NCBI GenBank assembly: GCA_900088475.1
Contig: FLMG01004602.1
Span: 1-42,044, forward strand
DNA length: 42,044 nt
Reading direction: 5' to 3'
From: Hyphochytrium catenoides
Lineage: Eukaryota; Sar; Hyphochytriomycetes; Hyphochytriales; Hyphochytriaceae
Program-made: the position numbers and the translations under genes
Notes under the pieces: model-generated
The model's input: only the letters and a program-made list of their open reading frames with translations
Told to the model about the DNA's origin: nothing
Databases searched by the model: none
Shown: positions 1-11,300 of the stretch, in pieces
How positions within the stretch are numbered: position 1 is the first letter of the stretch
How the letters are laid out: each line of letters opens with the position of its first letter

Positions 1-161
1 AAAACATTTATGAAAGGAATTTCCAGTTCTTGGCCAGATCAGCTCGTATGTCGGGTAGAAAGCTCCAATGTAAGTGATCCTTGCTGCCAGCAGTCATCGT
101 TCCTCAACTTCCTTCTACCTGCTGTAACTGTTGTACAGGCTGGTGGTCAAGCCAAAACGAG

Positions 162-354
162 CCCTAAAAAAGTAGTTCCGCCCTAACTTCCAGAGTCAAT
201 ATTGCGCCAATCGCGCTGAAACCTTGCAGTTCAAGTAGGTTCTTGTAGGCGTAAACTATCGTTTCCGTGTTGCAACAACCCTTGACTTTGCAACCCTTGA
301 CTTGCGACTGGTTGTGGGTGATTTTGAACTTTGCACGAGACCGACTTTTCATGA
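162..354 (+). repeat. left arm of long inverted repeat
   Basis: This arm matches the reverse complement of 2119-2283 over nearly its whole length. It is about 28 bp longer because a short internal motif (ttgcaac followed by ccttgac) is present twice here and once in the right arm, and because of small indels near ccctaa. Confidence 0.85.
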
Positions 355-1463
355 GTTTTAAAATTATAGAGCTCATAGTCCGAAATTAGATAGGTTGCAA
401 CACGACGAAATGGATTAAACGCATTGAGAGCCATCATCTGGCAAAGTTTGAGCCTCCTCCTCAAACTCCATCTGGTGCCTCCGGACCGAAGCTTCCAAGT
501 CCAGAAATCCTCGCTCAACGAGTAGGCCTCAGCTTTACTGCCTGGAAGTACGCAGCAATATGATGGTCTTTAGCGCGAAAGCCCGCAATCCGACGGTTTA
601 CTATTTATGATAAAGGGAAGAACAAGTGGCGCATATAATATATGGGTCAACAACTATTATCAGACGGACAAAAGGGGTTAAGGCGAAGTTCGAAACGAAG
701 ATACAGCTCTTGCTATGAGAGCCAGCAGTTGGAAGCTGAGGCCGCAACAATTCCTGCTTTCATCCGAAGACTTGACCCCAAGGCCCAGAGCCATCCTTCC
801 AAAGTTACCTATTTTGCTACTAAGCCATCCGGTCCAGAAAGGCACGGATACAAGCGTATGAAGGCAGAACTAGGTTGGAAGAAGCTCAACCCAACCTATT
901 GATGATGACCTGGCAGACCCACAACGATTTGAAAGAAGTAAAGAAAAAGTGTGAGGATCTCAACCGCAGAGTGCGACTTCGCCTTGATGCCCAGTTTGGT
1001 GGTCCTATGAGCTATCTGTCCAAACCATAGCGGGGTCTTATGCGCTATATGGTGGTAACTCGGTCCATAAGCCTTAATTAAGGACCATGCCAAGAAGCTT
1101 CTCTCAAAGGCAGAAGTATTGAGGAAGCATATCAAAGATGGCACCCAGCATCTGCTGTTGCTCATCTCAATAATAGAGGACGCAGAGCAAGAGGATCTGC
1201 AGCGATACTGCTGGAAGTTCTCCAAGGAGGCAGACCTTATAAGCGGATGGCAGTTATGAAGGGAATTTAAAGATGAAGAAACGACAGTCAGCCATCATTC
1301 ATGCTCTTAAGGAGACTATCAAGCCCAAGCAGCTCAGTAGGGTTACTCAACAATGCCATGCGGTGCATCTATTATTGACGGACGCTGTGTTGCAGGCAGA
1401 ACGCAAAGCAATTGCCGATGATGCAGCAGTTTCCGCGGCTTTCAAGCAACTGTTAACCCGTTC

Positions 1464-1522
1464 GAAGCAAGGTCTGGCAGAGTGGAGTATAGTAGGTGAA
1501 TTCCTGAAGACATATCAGCAAC
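1464..1522 (+). repeat. internal inverted duplication A
   Basis: This block, which starts gaagcaaggtctggcag, is repeated in reverse complement at about 1888-1953. The second copy has a 6-bp insertion and a few changes. Confidence 0.8.
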
Positions 1523-1545
1523 AGGATCGCATACCACCAGAACCT

Positions 1546-1623
1546 GGAGAAGCGTCTCCTGACAACTCGCTTCTAAGCCATTTTGCAAAACTTGTAGATA
1601 GTCAACCGTGTCGGCCTTAACGT
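1546..1623 (+). repeat. internal inverted duplication B
   Basis: This block, which starts gagaagcgtctcctgacaac, is repeated in reverse complement at about 2028-2111, where the sequence runs up to the right arm of the outer inverted repeat. The order of the copies is A-B then A'-B', so this is not one simple palindrome. Confidence 0.8.
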
Positions 1624-2118
1624 CAGCTGTGGAAGGCTTTATGGAAGATATGCGAAGACGCTGGAAGAGGGAACTAATCATGAGTTTCTTTCTAGGAATG
1701 GATGAAGCCCTTAAGACGTTCGTCAGAGATAATGACCGGGTCACGATGGAAATGGCCAGGAGATTCTTGAATGACCACCGGATGGATCCTCTTCCAAATT
1801 CAACAAGAATATAAAGAAGATGACCGAGACATAGGGAAGATTCTCCGAGATCGGGGAATTAATGTTGAGAAAGGGATATCAGCTACTTGCTGATATGTCT
1901 TCTTCAAGAATTCACCTATTATACTCCACTCCAAGTCTGCCAGACCTTGCTTCCTACCACTGCTCACGCATGGATGATTAAGGCTGGGTGTAAGTACACT
2001 GAGGCAAAGGTCCTATTTATAATAGTCGACGTTAAGGCCGACACTCACGTCACGGTTGACTACAAGTTTTGCAAATGGCTTAGAAGCGGGTTGTCAGGAG
2101 ACGCTTCTCCAAAATAAT

Positions 2119-2283
2119 TCATGAAAAGTCGGTCTCGTGCAAAGTTCAAAATCACCCACAACCAGTCGCATCAAGGGTTGCAACACGGAAACGATAGATA
2201 GTTTACGTCTACAAGAACCTAACTGCAAAGTTTCAGCGCGATTGGCGCAATATTGACTCTGGAAATAGGGCGGAACTTTAGGG
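2119..2283 (-). repeat. right arm of long inverted repeat
   Basis: This is the reverse-complement partner of 162-354. It begins tcatgaaaag and ends ttaggg. It sits eight bases beyond an internal inverted-repeat block that ends near 2111. Confidence 0.85.
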
Positions 2284-2296
2284 CTGGTCATCAAGC

Positions 2297-2393
2297 CAAT
2301 AACAATGGTGGAGAAATCTGCAGTCTCTTCCGAGGGTGGAAGCCCTTCTTCTCCTTTTGAGTGCGGCCGCCGATTTCTCCACCATTGTTATTG
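2297..2393. repeat. perfect 22-bp inverted repeat with 53-nt loop
   Basis: The left arm at 2297-2318 (caataacaatggtggagaaa, then tc) is the exact reverse complement of the right arm at 2372-2393. The 53-nt loop contains a NotI-type gcggccgc octamer. It lies 13 bp outside the right arm of the larger inverted repeat. It could be a small foldback or MITE-like element, or a transcribed hairpin. Confidence 0.85.
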
Positions 2394-4275
2394 AAAACCG
2401 CTTCGTTTCCCTTCTTCTCAGTGCACTGCAGCCAGCGAGATTTCCCTACTTCCTAATAAATTGGCATGTTAGTTTGTCATAACCCTCAGTGTTGAGCTGT
2501 ACGAAGGCCGCATCTACCGTGAGTAAGACCTATGCTGCAAGCTATCTGTTTAGTTGCTGGCTATTAGGTCATGCGGATCAGCTCCTATCAAATTTAGGTA
2601 TAGAGGCAAAGAGAGCATTCCCCAAGCAAACAATGTGGTCAGCCCGGAGGAGACAAACTAATGCCAGGATGTGCACCATTCTCCCTCTGACATATGATGA
2701 TAACCTGACAACATCGAAAGCACCTTGAACGCCTCTTGATGATGATTGACAACAATACGACAAAATTCACATCATTGAAACAAAGACAACAACGATAGCC
2801 AGCCCAGTGCCCGGTGCATCTCTAGAAGTAGCACTATAGAAAAGAAGGGGGGAGGCCATAGTAATGAAGAAGAAAGAAGGGCAACTAAAGCATACATTGA
2901 ATTCCATATGCAAATAGCGCCCATGAAGCCGGCATAATGTGAGTCTCAAGATTGTAACTCGAGTCAAGCTTGCGTCTGACCCTCCGACCTTGATAAGTCG
3001 ATCAGAAATGAGCTCTAGAACTTCAGCTTCTAGCAACCACCTCGGAAAGCTCTGGAAGCAATTCTTTATACCAACTAGATAAGGAGACTCGACCGAGCCG
3101 TATGGTGCGGAATAATATTATTCTTCCTATAGGTCCATTAACCTATCCTCAATAACCATCCATACCCTCAAAGGAAGGCTAATAAGGGATCTTGTCACAA
3201 AGCTAAGAAGATAGCTAAAAGAAAGAGATGAGGTCTGACGATGATCAAGACCTGATGCATACCTCTAATGAACGAGCTCGATACCTCGTGATGCTCATAA
3301 TCCTCAACGCCGGACATCAACCTCTTCTTTCAGCTCGTCCTTTCTTCTGTTGCTGTCATCATACAAAGTCCTGAGCCTTCTAAGGAAGGCGACCCTATGC
3401 TTTGTGCAGTCCCTTTAGTTGGTAAGCATGGACTTCCTATAGCACTTCGAAGTATCTGTCTTGGTAATCATCGGACCCTTCCCTACGCTTGCCAGAGCCC
3501 TGCTGGTGGCTGCGGCCGCCGGTGGTCGGTTGTCTGCTGGGCCTTCTTCTGCCTTGAGATGATGGATCGATGAGCTCATCAGTCATCAGGCAGTCCATAG
3601 TTAATTTTCTGACACACAAGACAAGTAAGGAGGAAGTGTCCGTTGAGACCTCCTCCTGGAGCAATGGAGGTGTCAGTTGTGATGGCTTCTTGTTGATTGG
3701 ACCGTCGCACCATCATGCCACTTGCCTGCTGTCCTCTCTCTCCTCTCTCCTCTCTTGGCTCTCAGCTTCGTCTCTCACTCTTTGGCTCTTCGTCTATCTT
3801 CTGCACGTCCGGCTCGCAACTTCTATGGTCTTTGGTCTCTGGGGATGCGTGGGAACCGCTGCAGCTTCTTCCGCATCCATCATAGACCTTGATGTGCATT
3901 GATCATAGTAATTGTACTACGATACCGCACCGTGGCTGGCCTAGCCAGTCTTTCTATAAGCCGTCATCTTGTGTGCCCGGCCGCCTCGGGAGCACGAAGC
4001 TTCTCCTCGCCGTCAGCAGTGCTCCCGCTCTCCCGCCCCCCTAGACGAAGATAGCTATACTTTGGCTCTTTACTCTTCTCAAGGGCTCTTTTTGTTTGCT
4101 TGGTACCGTTTAACTTGTGGAGCTGATTCGGACATCCTACTGCGAACCTGGGACTTAAGGGGAGGAGGAGGAGGGATTAACCCCTGATAGAGCCACCACA
4201 GCAGCGTCATTATCAACCGACAGGAGATTGGGCGACGACTCAGGTCGGTGCACCAACTAAGGAGGAGCCATAGAC
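2394..4275. other. gene-poor stretch with coding-like minus-strand fragments
   Basis: No recognised gene lies here. Reading the minus strand, about 2890-3126 stays open for more than 70 codons (for example LLEAEVLELISDRL and LTLCRLHGRYLHMEF) and ends at a donor-like gtatgc. About 2578-2730 reads VVRLSSYVRGRMVHILALVC and then stops. About 3340-3405 reads VAFLRRLRTLYDDSNRRKDE. These may be exons of one decayed or fast-evolving gene, but I could not join them in a consistent phase and stops interrupt. The plus strand around 3700-3790 is a pyrimidine-rich ctctc tract. Confidence 0.25.
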
Positions 4276-7200
4276 ATGGCGCCAAAGCGTACTACGAAGG
4301 CTCCTCAGCGAACGCTAAGAGGGCGAGGAAAGAAGAGAGCCCTTCGCAAAGTCATCCGTCCTGTGCAGCGGTACGTAGAAGAAGGGATTCATCACACGTC
4401 CACGAAGACCAAGAAAGGGAAGAAGCCAGGAAAGAAGGGCCCGCGCTCTCTCCAGAGTTCGACACCCGGTCAAGGCGAGATCTGGAGGCGCTTCCGATCG
4501 CGTGTTAAAGGGCAAGTAAGTGACGGAAGAGGTTCGCATCTGCGGTTCGTTAGAGCTCTTTGCGGCTCGTTCCGCTCACCATCCTCAAGACCATCTGGCT
4601 TTCTCTTTGCCGTACATGTGACCCATCGTCCTTCTTCTCATGGAGCTTCCAGGATCTCTGCCTGCTCCTCTCACTCTAACCGCGGCATCTGCTAAACGAC
4701 CTTGTACTATCCCTTCGTAGTTGACTCGGGTTCGCTACTACAATGCTTTCTTGGATGCGTATACTGCGTCAGGGTGGAAGCCTACACCTGAGAAGAGGCT
4801 AAGGCCTGAGGAGGAACTCAGAAAAGTTAGGGAGAAGGTTCATCGATCCAAGGTAGGCCCTGCCCTTAGTAATAGGGACAAGGGAGGGTTTGACTAGATG
4901 CGAAGCACAGCACTCTTCATTCCAATGGTGATGCTGTTAAGAGAAATAACAACAGGCTCGTCAACCCGAATGGCGCCTATACTTCGCCACCAAGATAGTA
5001 GAAAACCCCTAGAGTAACGAGAGACATCAGGTGTCGACAACGGAAGAAAGACAGAGTGTGGGTGACCGGTAGACGGAAGAGGAAGGGAGAAAGACGAATG
5101 CTACATGCCCTGACACACTTTGGCAGGTCTTACTTCGACGGATCTTGCATGAGCTTGAGGAAGCCTACAAGGACGACAAGGAAGTGGATTGCATAGTCAA
5201 CGCAGATGAGACTGGCGTGGACGTCAGTCTACTTTTTTGCTCTCGGTAAGAGTGCTGACATTGGACCTCGTAGCGCGGCTCCTTCCCCAAGGTGACCTTT
5301 CCCTGACCCGTTCCTTCCGTCTCCACGCTTGTGGGTTGCTTTCCTTCTTCGTGAAGCTGCTTAGGGAACACAGAGACAGAAGAGAACGACATCATAATGT
5401 GCGATAGAAAGGGGTGCAACAGGTATGATAGAACCGAGGCCTTTGCTACGTAACTTTCGCGCCGACACTGTCTTCTGCTAGATTCCGAATGGTTCATGAC
5501 TCATGGACTATTTTCTGACCACATTCTCCCTTTCTTTTCTTCTCTTCCTCCGTGGCACGTGGCATCAACTAGGTCCTATCACCAACTGTGCCTGGATCCT
5601 CCACTGAGGTCTGAGGACATTCCTCCAGAAGAGGAAGACTGGTTCTGCCCCAAGTGTGACTGCATTGTGGATTGCCTTGGGGACATCAACCATGACTTTG
5701 GAACACGGTTCTCGAGAGCCGCAGAGGTACCTCTTCCACCTTTTCTCTCGTGTCCTGTTCAAGTCCATTTGTGGCTATCACGCTTTATCGTTGGTCTTTA
5801 TTCTACCGCAATGGACTCAAGTGGTGGTAATCTAATAGTTGTCCGATAGGTCTTTCCTGAGGCAGCGGTACCTCATGCCGCAGCTAGTGAGGAGGAGGCA
5901 ACAATATCAGAGGAAGAAGAGTCAGAAGATGAGGATTTCAACCCTGCGGAGTGCCGGATGGAGCTTGAGGTCGGTCTGCTCCTTGGTGGTCTTAGCTTTT
6001 AAGGCGAACCCGTTACCTCTTCCGCTGCCAGATACGGTCAACTATCGTTTCTGAACTGCAATGCGTGACTGCAGGGCTCGACATCTGGAGAGTCAAGCGG
6101 GCTAGAGGACGAGGACGCTGTTCTTTCGCTACCTAGCGACGTTGCTCTTTCTGACTTGGAAGCATCATTCTTCAAAAGGTGGGTTAAAGAGTGGCCGGAA
6201 CATCCCTCCATTCATGAAAGATAGAACCCAGGGCTAACGCCTAGTTGTCATTATAGGCGGACGAGGTCATTGAAGAGTCAGGAGAGTCGAAAGCCTAGTG
6301 TAAAGGTTAGTGTCAGTCGCGTACTGGACGACGTTCCTATCTCACTTTTTTCCCAACTGGTATCCCCGTGTCATTTATACTTCGTAACATCCTCCCTATG
6401 GACTGATAGCCAGGAAAGGGCAAGAAGAGAAAACTGAGGCTTTCCTTTAAGGGCGGTAGGATAGGCAACGACGAGTCAGAGGACAGTAGTGCATCAGAGG
6501 TACTGGGAAGCTATCCACATTTTTGTCTGGTCAAGTCTACGTACCACCATTTGGCTTATTGTATGAAGCTCTGCATCTGCCTAGGCCGCTGTACGCGTAC
6601 ACCTACCAGCCAAGTCTATGTCTTAGAGAGCTAGCGTTAGCCCTCTTTCACTCTTTTTTGGTCAACAACTGTAACCTAACTCCTGTCTTGGCAGGGTTCG
6701 GAGACACTAATAGTTGAGGGCAAACGAAGGCGTACACAGGTGGACTATAGGAAACTGAACGAGATACTCTTCGGAGGCGAAGCGGATCCTGATGAGAAGA
6801 ACGAAAAGGTCAGGGCTATCACTCGTGGCTCTCTCATTGTTCCAGCCGCTGCTATGACGGCAATGGTTTTGACCTCGAGCGGTAAAGCGCTCCAACGGGA
6901 TAGACTAGCCTCCTTTAATCAGATCCCGCATAACGCTAGAGTGCCTTTATTGTCCTCTTTGGTGGCTGACAGCTCCGTTCAAGCTCTGAGCACACTCACT
7001 CACGCTGCTGCAGCTTCCCGTCAGAGTTTAACCATCGCCTCCGCTGCACTCGGCTCCTTGTAAATTCGGCTCTATGTTTTAGGACTGGAAGCTAGGTGAT
7101 GACCTTGAGGAGGAGGGTACAGGAAACAGAGAGTCCAACGGCATCAGCGCAGCACGATCATTAGTTGCTATGGCTCGTGGCAAGAGCAAAGAGGACCCAA

Positions 7201-7832
7201 CGGCGCACGTAAAACAGGAGAAGACGAGCCTAGACAGGGGACAAATGAAGGGGCATGATAGTGCTGGTATTCGAGGCAAGAAGAACACGAAGGCCTACTC
7301 AGTCAAAGAAACGAAGAAAGCGCAGTTAGTTAGCAAGAAAGGTAGTGCTGCTAAGGAGAAGCAGCAGGGTAGAAGCCGTCGTGTCAAAACGATCAAGAAA
7401 CAGAATATGGAGCCTGTCTCAGGTGAAATGGGGAAACGAAAGGAGGATACAAATGGAAGAAAGAAGCAGCTAGATGAGAAAGAGAAGAAGCCCAAGAAGA
7501 TGAGGACGCAAAGTGAAGGAAGAAAGAAGACAGAGGAGCCATCGCAAAGAACTAATCCTTTGACTGTCTTTGACCAAGAGCCTAAAGCTCCTGCACCTGT
7601 CACACGCAGAAAGAGTACTGGGAGTCAAAATAGAACAGAAAGCGCAACCATTTTAAGCACTCCTCCTCCGCGACTTCGGAGGAGATCCTCTTTGGCTTCT
7701 CAGGTCCTCCTTTCCCCTTGCTACAACTTTCCGTTTATGGAAGGCCTACAGTTCTACTACCCATTGGCCTATGGCAACTCCCAGCCACCGCCTACCAGCT
7801 TAGGAGGTAACGGAAGGACTGCTTTTGTCTAG
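4276..7832 (+). CDS. PHD-finger protein of the HAT3.1/PRH (plant homeodomain-finger) type
   Basis: This is a likely nuclear chromatin reader. Exons: 4276-4515, 4721-4852, 5127-5245, 5357-5422, 5573-5726, 5850-5969, 6075-6178, 6257-6305, 6410-6499, 6695-6808, and 7083 to 7703 or 7832. The start is the first ATG of a basic N-terminus. Exon 2 carries YYNAFLDAYTASGW followed by a PEKRLRPEEEL stretch, as in HAT3.1. A complete C4HC3 PHD finger follows: C162, C165, C179, C184, H189, C192, C211 and C214, with DPPLRSEDIPPEEEDWFCP. Next come the HAT3.1-like VFPEAA and acidic segments, then a QVDYRKLNEILFG motif. The last exon is lysine-rich and low in complexity. It either ends at 7832 or splices at a gt at 7704. 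No homeodomain was found in either case. It converges on the NAD+ synthetase gene. Confidence 0.85.
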
Positions 7833-8348
7833 AACTCTGCGCTGCCCTGACAAAAGCCAAAAGGCCGATGCGGCTGATAGGCAATAGATCCAATTGTAGA
7901 CCCGGGTGCCACTCTCGGTAGGAAGACTGGAGTAAGCCCTTCTTAACTTAATATACCAATAGCAAGGTTGTCAGTGTCACGCTCTAGATGCCTCTTCGTC
8001 GGCCGGTGAAGGGGTCAACCCCGCCGTGCTGTACAAACTCTGCCGCTTACTGACGTGCATAAAGCAGCCAGTTGGCTCCTCAAAGTCCTTCTTGATCTTG
8101 TCCTCTCTACCTCTCTCGTCTCTCTCTCGGATAGATTGTATTCATTTATCCGTTATTACACGGCCGTACAAGTTCCACCATGGCTCCAATCACTCTTGCG
8201 GTCCTTTAGGCTTGGCCCTCCTGTGTCGGCTTCAGACTTTTTCCACTTGCCCTCCTCTTACTGGCTCTAGCTGCTAGCTTGTCGATTTCATCAAACTGTC
8301 GTTGCCACTTCACGTTGTATAGGAACTGACGCAGATCAAACCTAATGA
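7833..8348. other. intergenic region, or possible extra 3' exons of the PHD gene
   Basis: The convergent genes leave 516 bp. If the PHD gene splices at 7704, candidate continuing frames exist after the ag near 7880 (AIDPIVDPGATL) and after about 7987 (NPAVLYKLCRLLTCIK). Neither carries a WFxN homeodomain signature. I cannot choose between coding and untranslated. Confidence 0.4.
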
Positions 8349-11300
8349 TTAAGACCCAGAAAGGTCATGGTGAACAGGACGAGGAAGACTGCGTAAGTCG
8401 AATGGCCATTCTAACCGGGAACAGACGCTAGATCTGGGACAGCGTTTAACAAACACAAAAGACGGCAGCCAGGTACAGAAAGAGCCAAACGCTTCCGTCA
8501 TACTGAATTGTGTGGGAAGGTTTCACTTCTAGCGACGAGCTTGCGGTTCGCTCTTTACCTGTTGTCGTCTGGGGAATACTCTTCGGCGTGGTATGAGGGA
8601 GTTAAGGTAGTCATTTTGTGCCGGTTCACTGAGTAATAATAGAAGAACCGCTTCACCTATTTCGATTGATGAAGAGAGATTAGACCAAGGATATAGTGGC
8701 CAGGGGATAACAAGTCAAGGACAGTATGAGAAGAGAGACAGTGCCGGGAAAGATAGGAAACAGAAAGGCCCAGACAGCTGCAGCAGCTTTGCCTTACTCT
8801 CCGGTGTCACCGTCGTCGCTTAAATTCCTCTTCCATTGCCCCGCTTATGATGATAAGCTTACCTTTACTGCCACCTCTTCTGGTTCAAGGTGGTTCCACT
8901 CCCCCAGCAACTTCTGATACATTGTCACGGGGCCGCATCGCTTCATCTTGCGGAGCCGACCGAAGACTCCCAACTCCGCATAGCTCATTCCCATCTCATC
9001 CTCATCTAGCTGAGAGTGCTCAACCTCAGAATTATGCCTAATGAATAGCCAAAAGCAAAAGAGTAAGATGGTGATGAGGGTACAATAAGAGAGAAGGTAG
9101 CCAAGACAACTCCAAGGCCTCCACGGCCCCTTCAGGGTGGATGATACTCGTCTGCTACCCCCGCGAAACATCTCCATCAACCCAACGTTCATGGATTGCA
9201 GGCTTGACAAGCTTGTTCTATATCGCTCAATGTCTTACTTGGAGTCCCCGATTTGTGGTCTAAGCTCTGCCGTGGGAGGTGCAGCCTCCACCTCTAGAAG
9301 CGTAGGGTAGTTAAACTTTTTCCCGCACCACTTCAGAAAGCGCTTGAGATCCCCCTTCAGCAAAAGAGTCATGGAGGGAACCAAATGTGGAGAGAGTGTA
9401 AGTCAAACTGCTTAAGGCATGGACAGTCCGCAGTGGCTAGATGCCTGCCTCATGCAATCTCAAATACATCTGCCCTCGTCCCCACTTCGTTCTCTCCGTC
9501 TCTCCTACCTTACTGATGGCACCGATTGGATTGAGATCTCCGCTACTGCAGTCATACTTGGTCATGTACCTGGTAGGACAGCGTGACACTAAGATTGACT
9601 GATCATAGGACCAAATAGATAAAGAGGGACATTCTGAAATGAGAAACTGCTCACCCTCTCAAGGCTTCATCAACATTGGCTGAACTGAGAACAAGCAAGA
9701 AGCCCCTCTTTCCTCTCACCCAGGGAAGGAGTTGAGCAAGAAGAAAGGATACCACCATCCTCAGTCGGGCCTAAGAGGAAAAGTAGATAAGATCTCGTGT
9801 TATGCAATGAGTCAAACCAGACTAAAGAAACGGGGCTGGCAGATAGTGAGACCCAAAATACGTTGTCTGCCCAGGAGGTAGCCATAAGATAAGCAGTGTT
9901 AGAATTGAGCAGGATAACAGGGTTGGACTGGAGGTGAAGTGGACTAATAGATGCGCGTGGTATGAAGGTATTCACCTGGATATTCTGAAGAGCGAGGTCT
10001 TCTGTCATGGTACCGCCTTGAATGGCAAAGTTTGGCAGCTTGCCTGGAAGAGGAAGAATAGTAAGCGAAAAAGCCCTTCAGGCCTAGGTACGGACTACTT
10101 CATCTGACTCTAAGAACCGTTATTTCTTCTCCTCCCTCATCTTCTACCTCTCAAGGTAATCTAGTTTGTCTAGCTCCTTACGCTTCTTAGTACCCTTCAG
10201 TGGTCCCTCTGCGTACCTGTTACCAGAGAGAACACGCCTAAAATTGCCTGGACGATAGCATCGATCTTGAAAGTGAGGTGATAGGCTCCTATCTGTTTCC
10301 CAATAGAGCAAGGGCAAAGAAGGAACATAAATGGGTGGCAAGAGCATGGACTAGCAAAGAGGACCATACGGGACGGCACCAACGGTTAATGAGGCTCTGA
10401 CACCAACGGTTAATGAGGCTCTGACCCTCGAGCAGACTATCTTAAGACTGCTAGAAACGAACACTATAACGGCGCAAAATAGAGTGAACAGATTGCCTGG
10501 AGCAACGGCGGGAGAGGAGCAGCCGCGATCTACAGCTTTATAGGGGTGCCGCGCTTTACCTCCTTCGCTGTCTTCTTTGCACGATTCTCGGTAGCGGCAG
10601 AGCTATTTTCTGTCCCCAGATAGGCTGTATGAAGGATCCGACTGGCAAGTTCTACGGGGTCGGAAGGCACATAGGAGCTATCTGCAGAACGAATTGCCGA
10701 AAGGAAGTTAGAGAAAAGACAGACGAAAGAAGACTCACTAGCTGAGAAAGAAAGCTAGAATTGGAAGTGAGAGGGAGGTTGCAGGATAAAATCATCATAG
10801 TGTCATCTGACCTTCGGGCTCGCCAGTCACTCTTCTGGCATCTTTGATAGTCTGCATATTACCCTGACGACCGTAGCAAGCTGAGGTAAGGCTTCCTAGG
10901 ATCTGAAGTGTGGGTTAGACAGTAGGTTCTCCTACCTTCCGCGCCGACTCACAAACGAGGTTGCACATGACGCCCACAAGTGCGGCGACACTCGAAGAGT
11001 CTGCTCCTCCTGACAGAGGAAGGAAGAAGCCAGAGGCACCTACCAAGAATTAAAGGGCAAGCGAGAGTTGAGCTGTTAAATCAAGGATGTCAACGGCACA
11101 ACACAGAGCAAAGCAAACTCTGGAGGAAAGGGCAGCAGGAGCAATATGCCCATCCTGCCCTAGCAAAAGAGCCAAGCCAGCTTCTACTTTGCCACCTTCA
11201 CCTCTTCTCCTGCCGTTTCGCACCTGATCTTCTTAGATAGTCCCATAGCCAGCACGCAGGACCATAACCGATCTCTTCTTCAGGCATGTGATATTTCACC

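Larger units (their letters stand above)
904..1890 (+). pseudogene. decayed coding relic inside the inverted-repeat element
   Basis: Successive plus-strand stretches in shifting frames read as lysine- and glutamate-rich helical protein. One begins at the ATG at 904 (MTWQTHNDLKEVKKKCEDL) and stops near 1029. Another runs about 1078-1258 (KDHAKKLLSKAEVLRKH). A 115-codon frame at 1273-1620 begins MKKRQSAIIHALKETIKPK. A further frame covers 1608-1814, and a last one after about 1801 reads YKEDDRDIGKILRDRGINV. Stops and frame changes break them with no obvious splice sites at every break. I recognise no family. It may be the remains of an element-encoded protein or of a captured host gene. Confidence 0.35.
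162..2283. mobile_element. putative DNA-transposon-like element bounded by long imperfect inverted repeats
   Basis: The segment is bounded by inverted repeats at 162-354 and 2119-2283. Read inward, both arms share the start ccctaa, a long common block through the stretch attgcgccaatcgcgctgaa, and an end at ttttcatga. The arms differ by scattered substitutions and a few indels, the largest being an extra copy of a ttgcaac/ccttgac motif in the left arm. The interior carries broken coding segments and further inverted duplications, described separately. No transposase motif is recognisable and target-site duplications are not clear, so the element is probably non-autonomous or decayed. It could also be an inverted segmental duplication unrelated to transposition. 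Confidence 0.5.

Noticed and set aside
5177-5245. PHD finger apparently lacking its second zinc-binding Cys
   Set aside because: This arises only if exon 3 is ended at 5222. Extending it to the donor at 5245 and using the acceptor before 5357 restores FCSRC and keeps phase.
8845-9210. 121-codon minus-strand open frame as a separate small gene
   Set aside because: It is exon 16 of NAD+ synthetase plus flanking intron text. The conserved block [16 protein letters not shown] identifies it.
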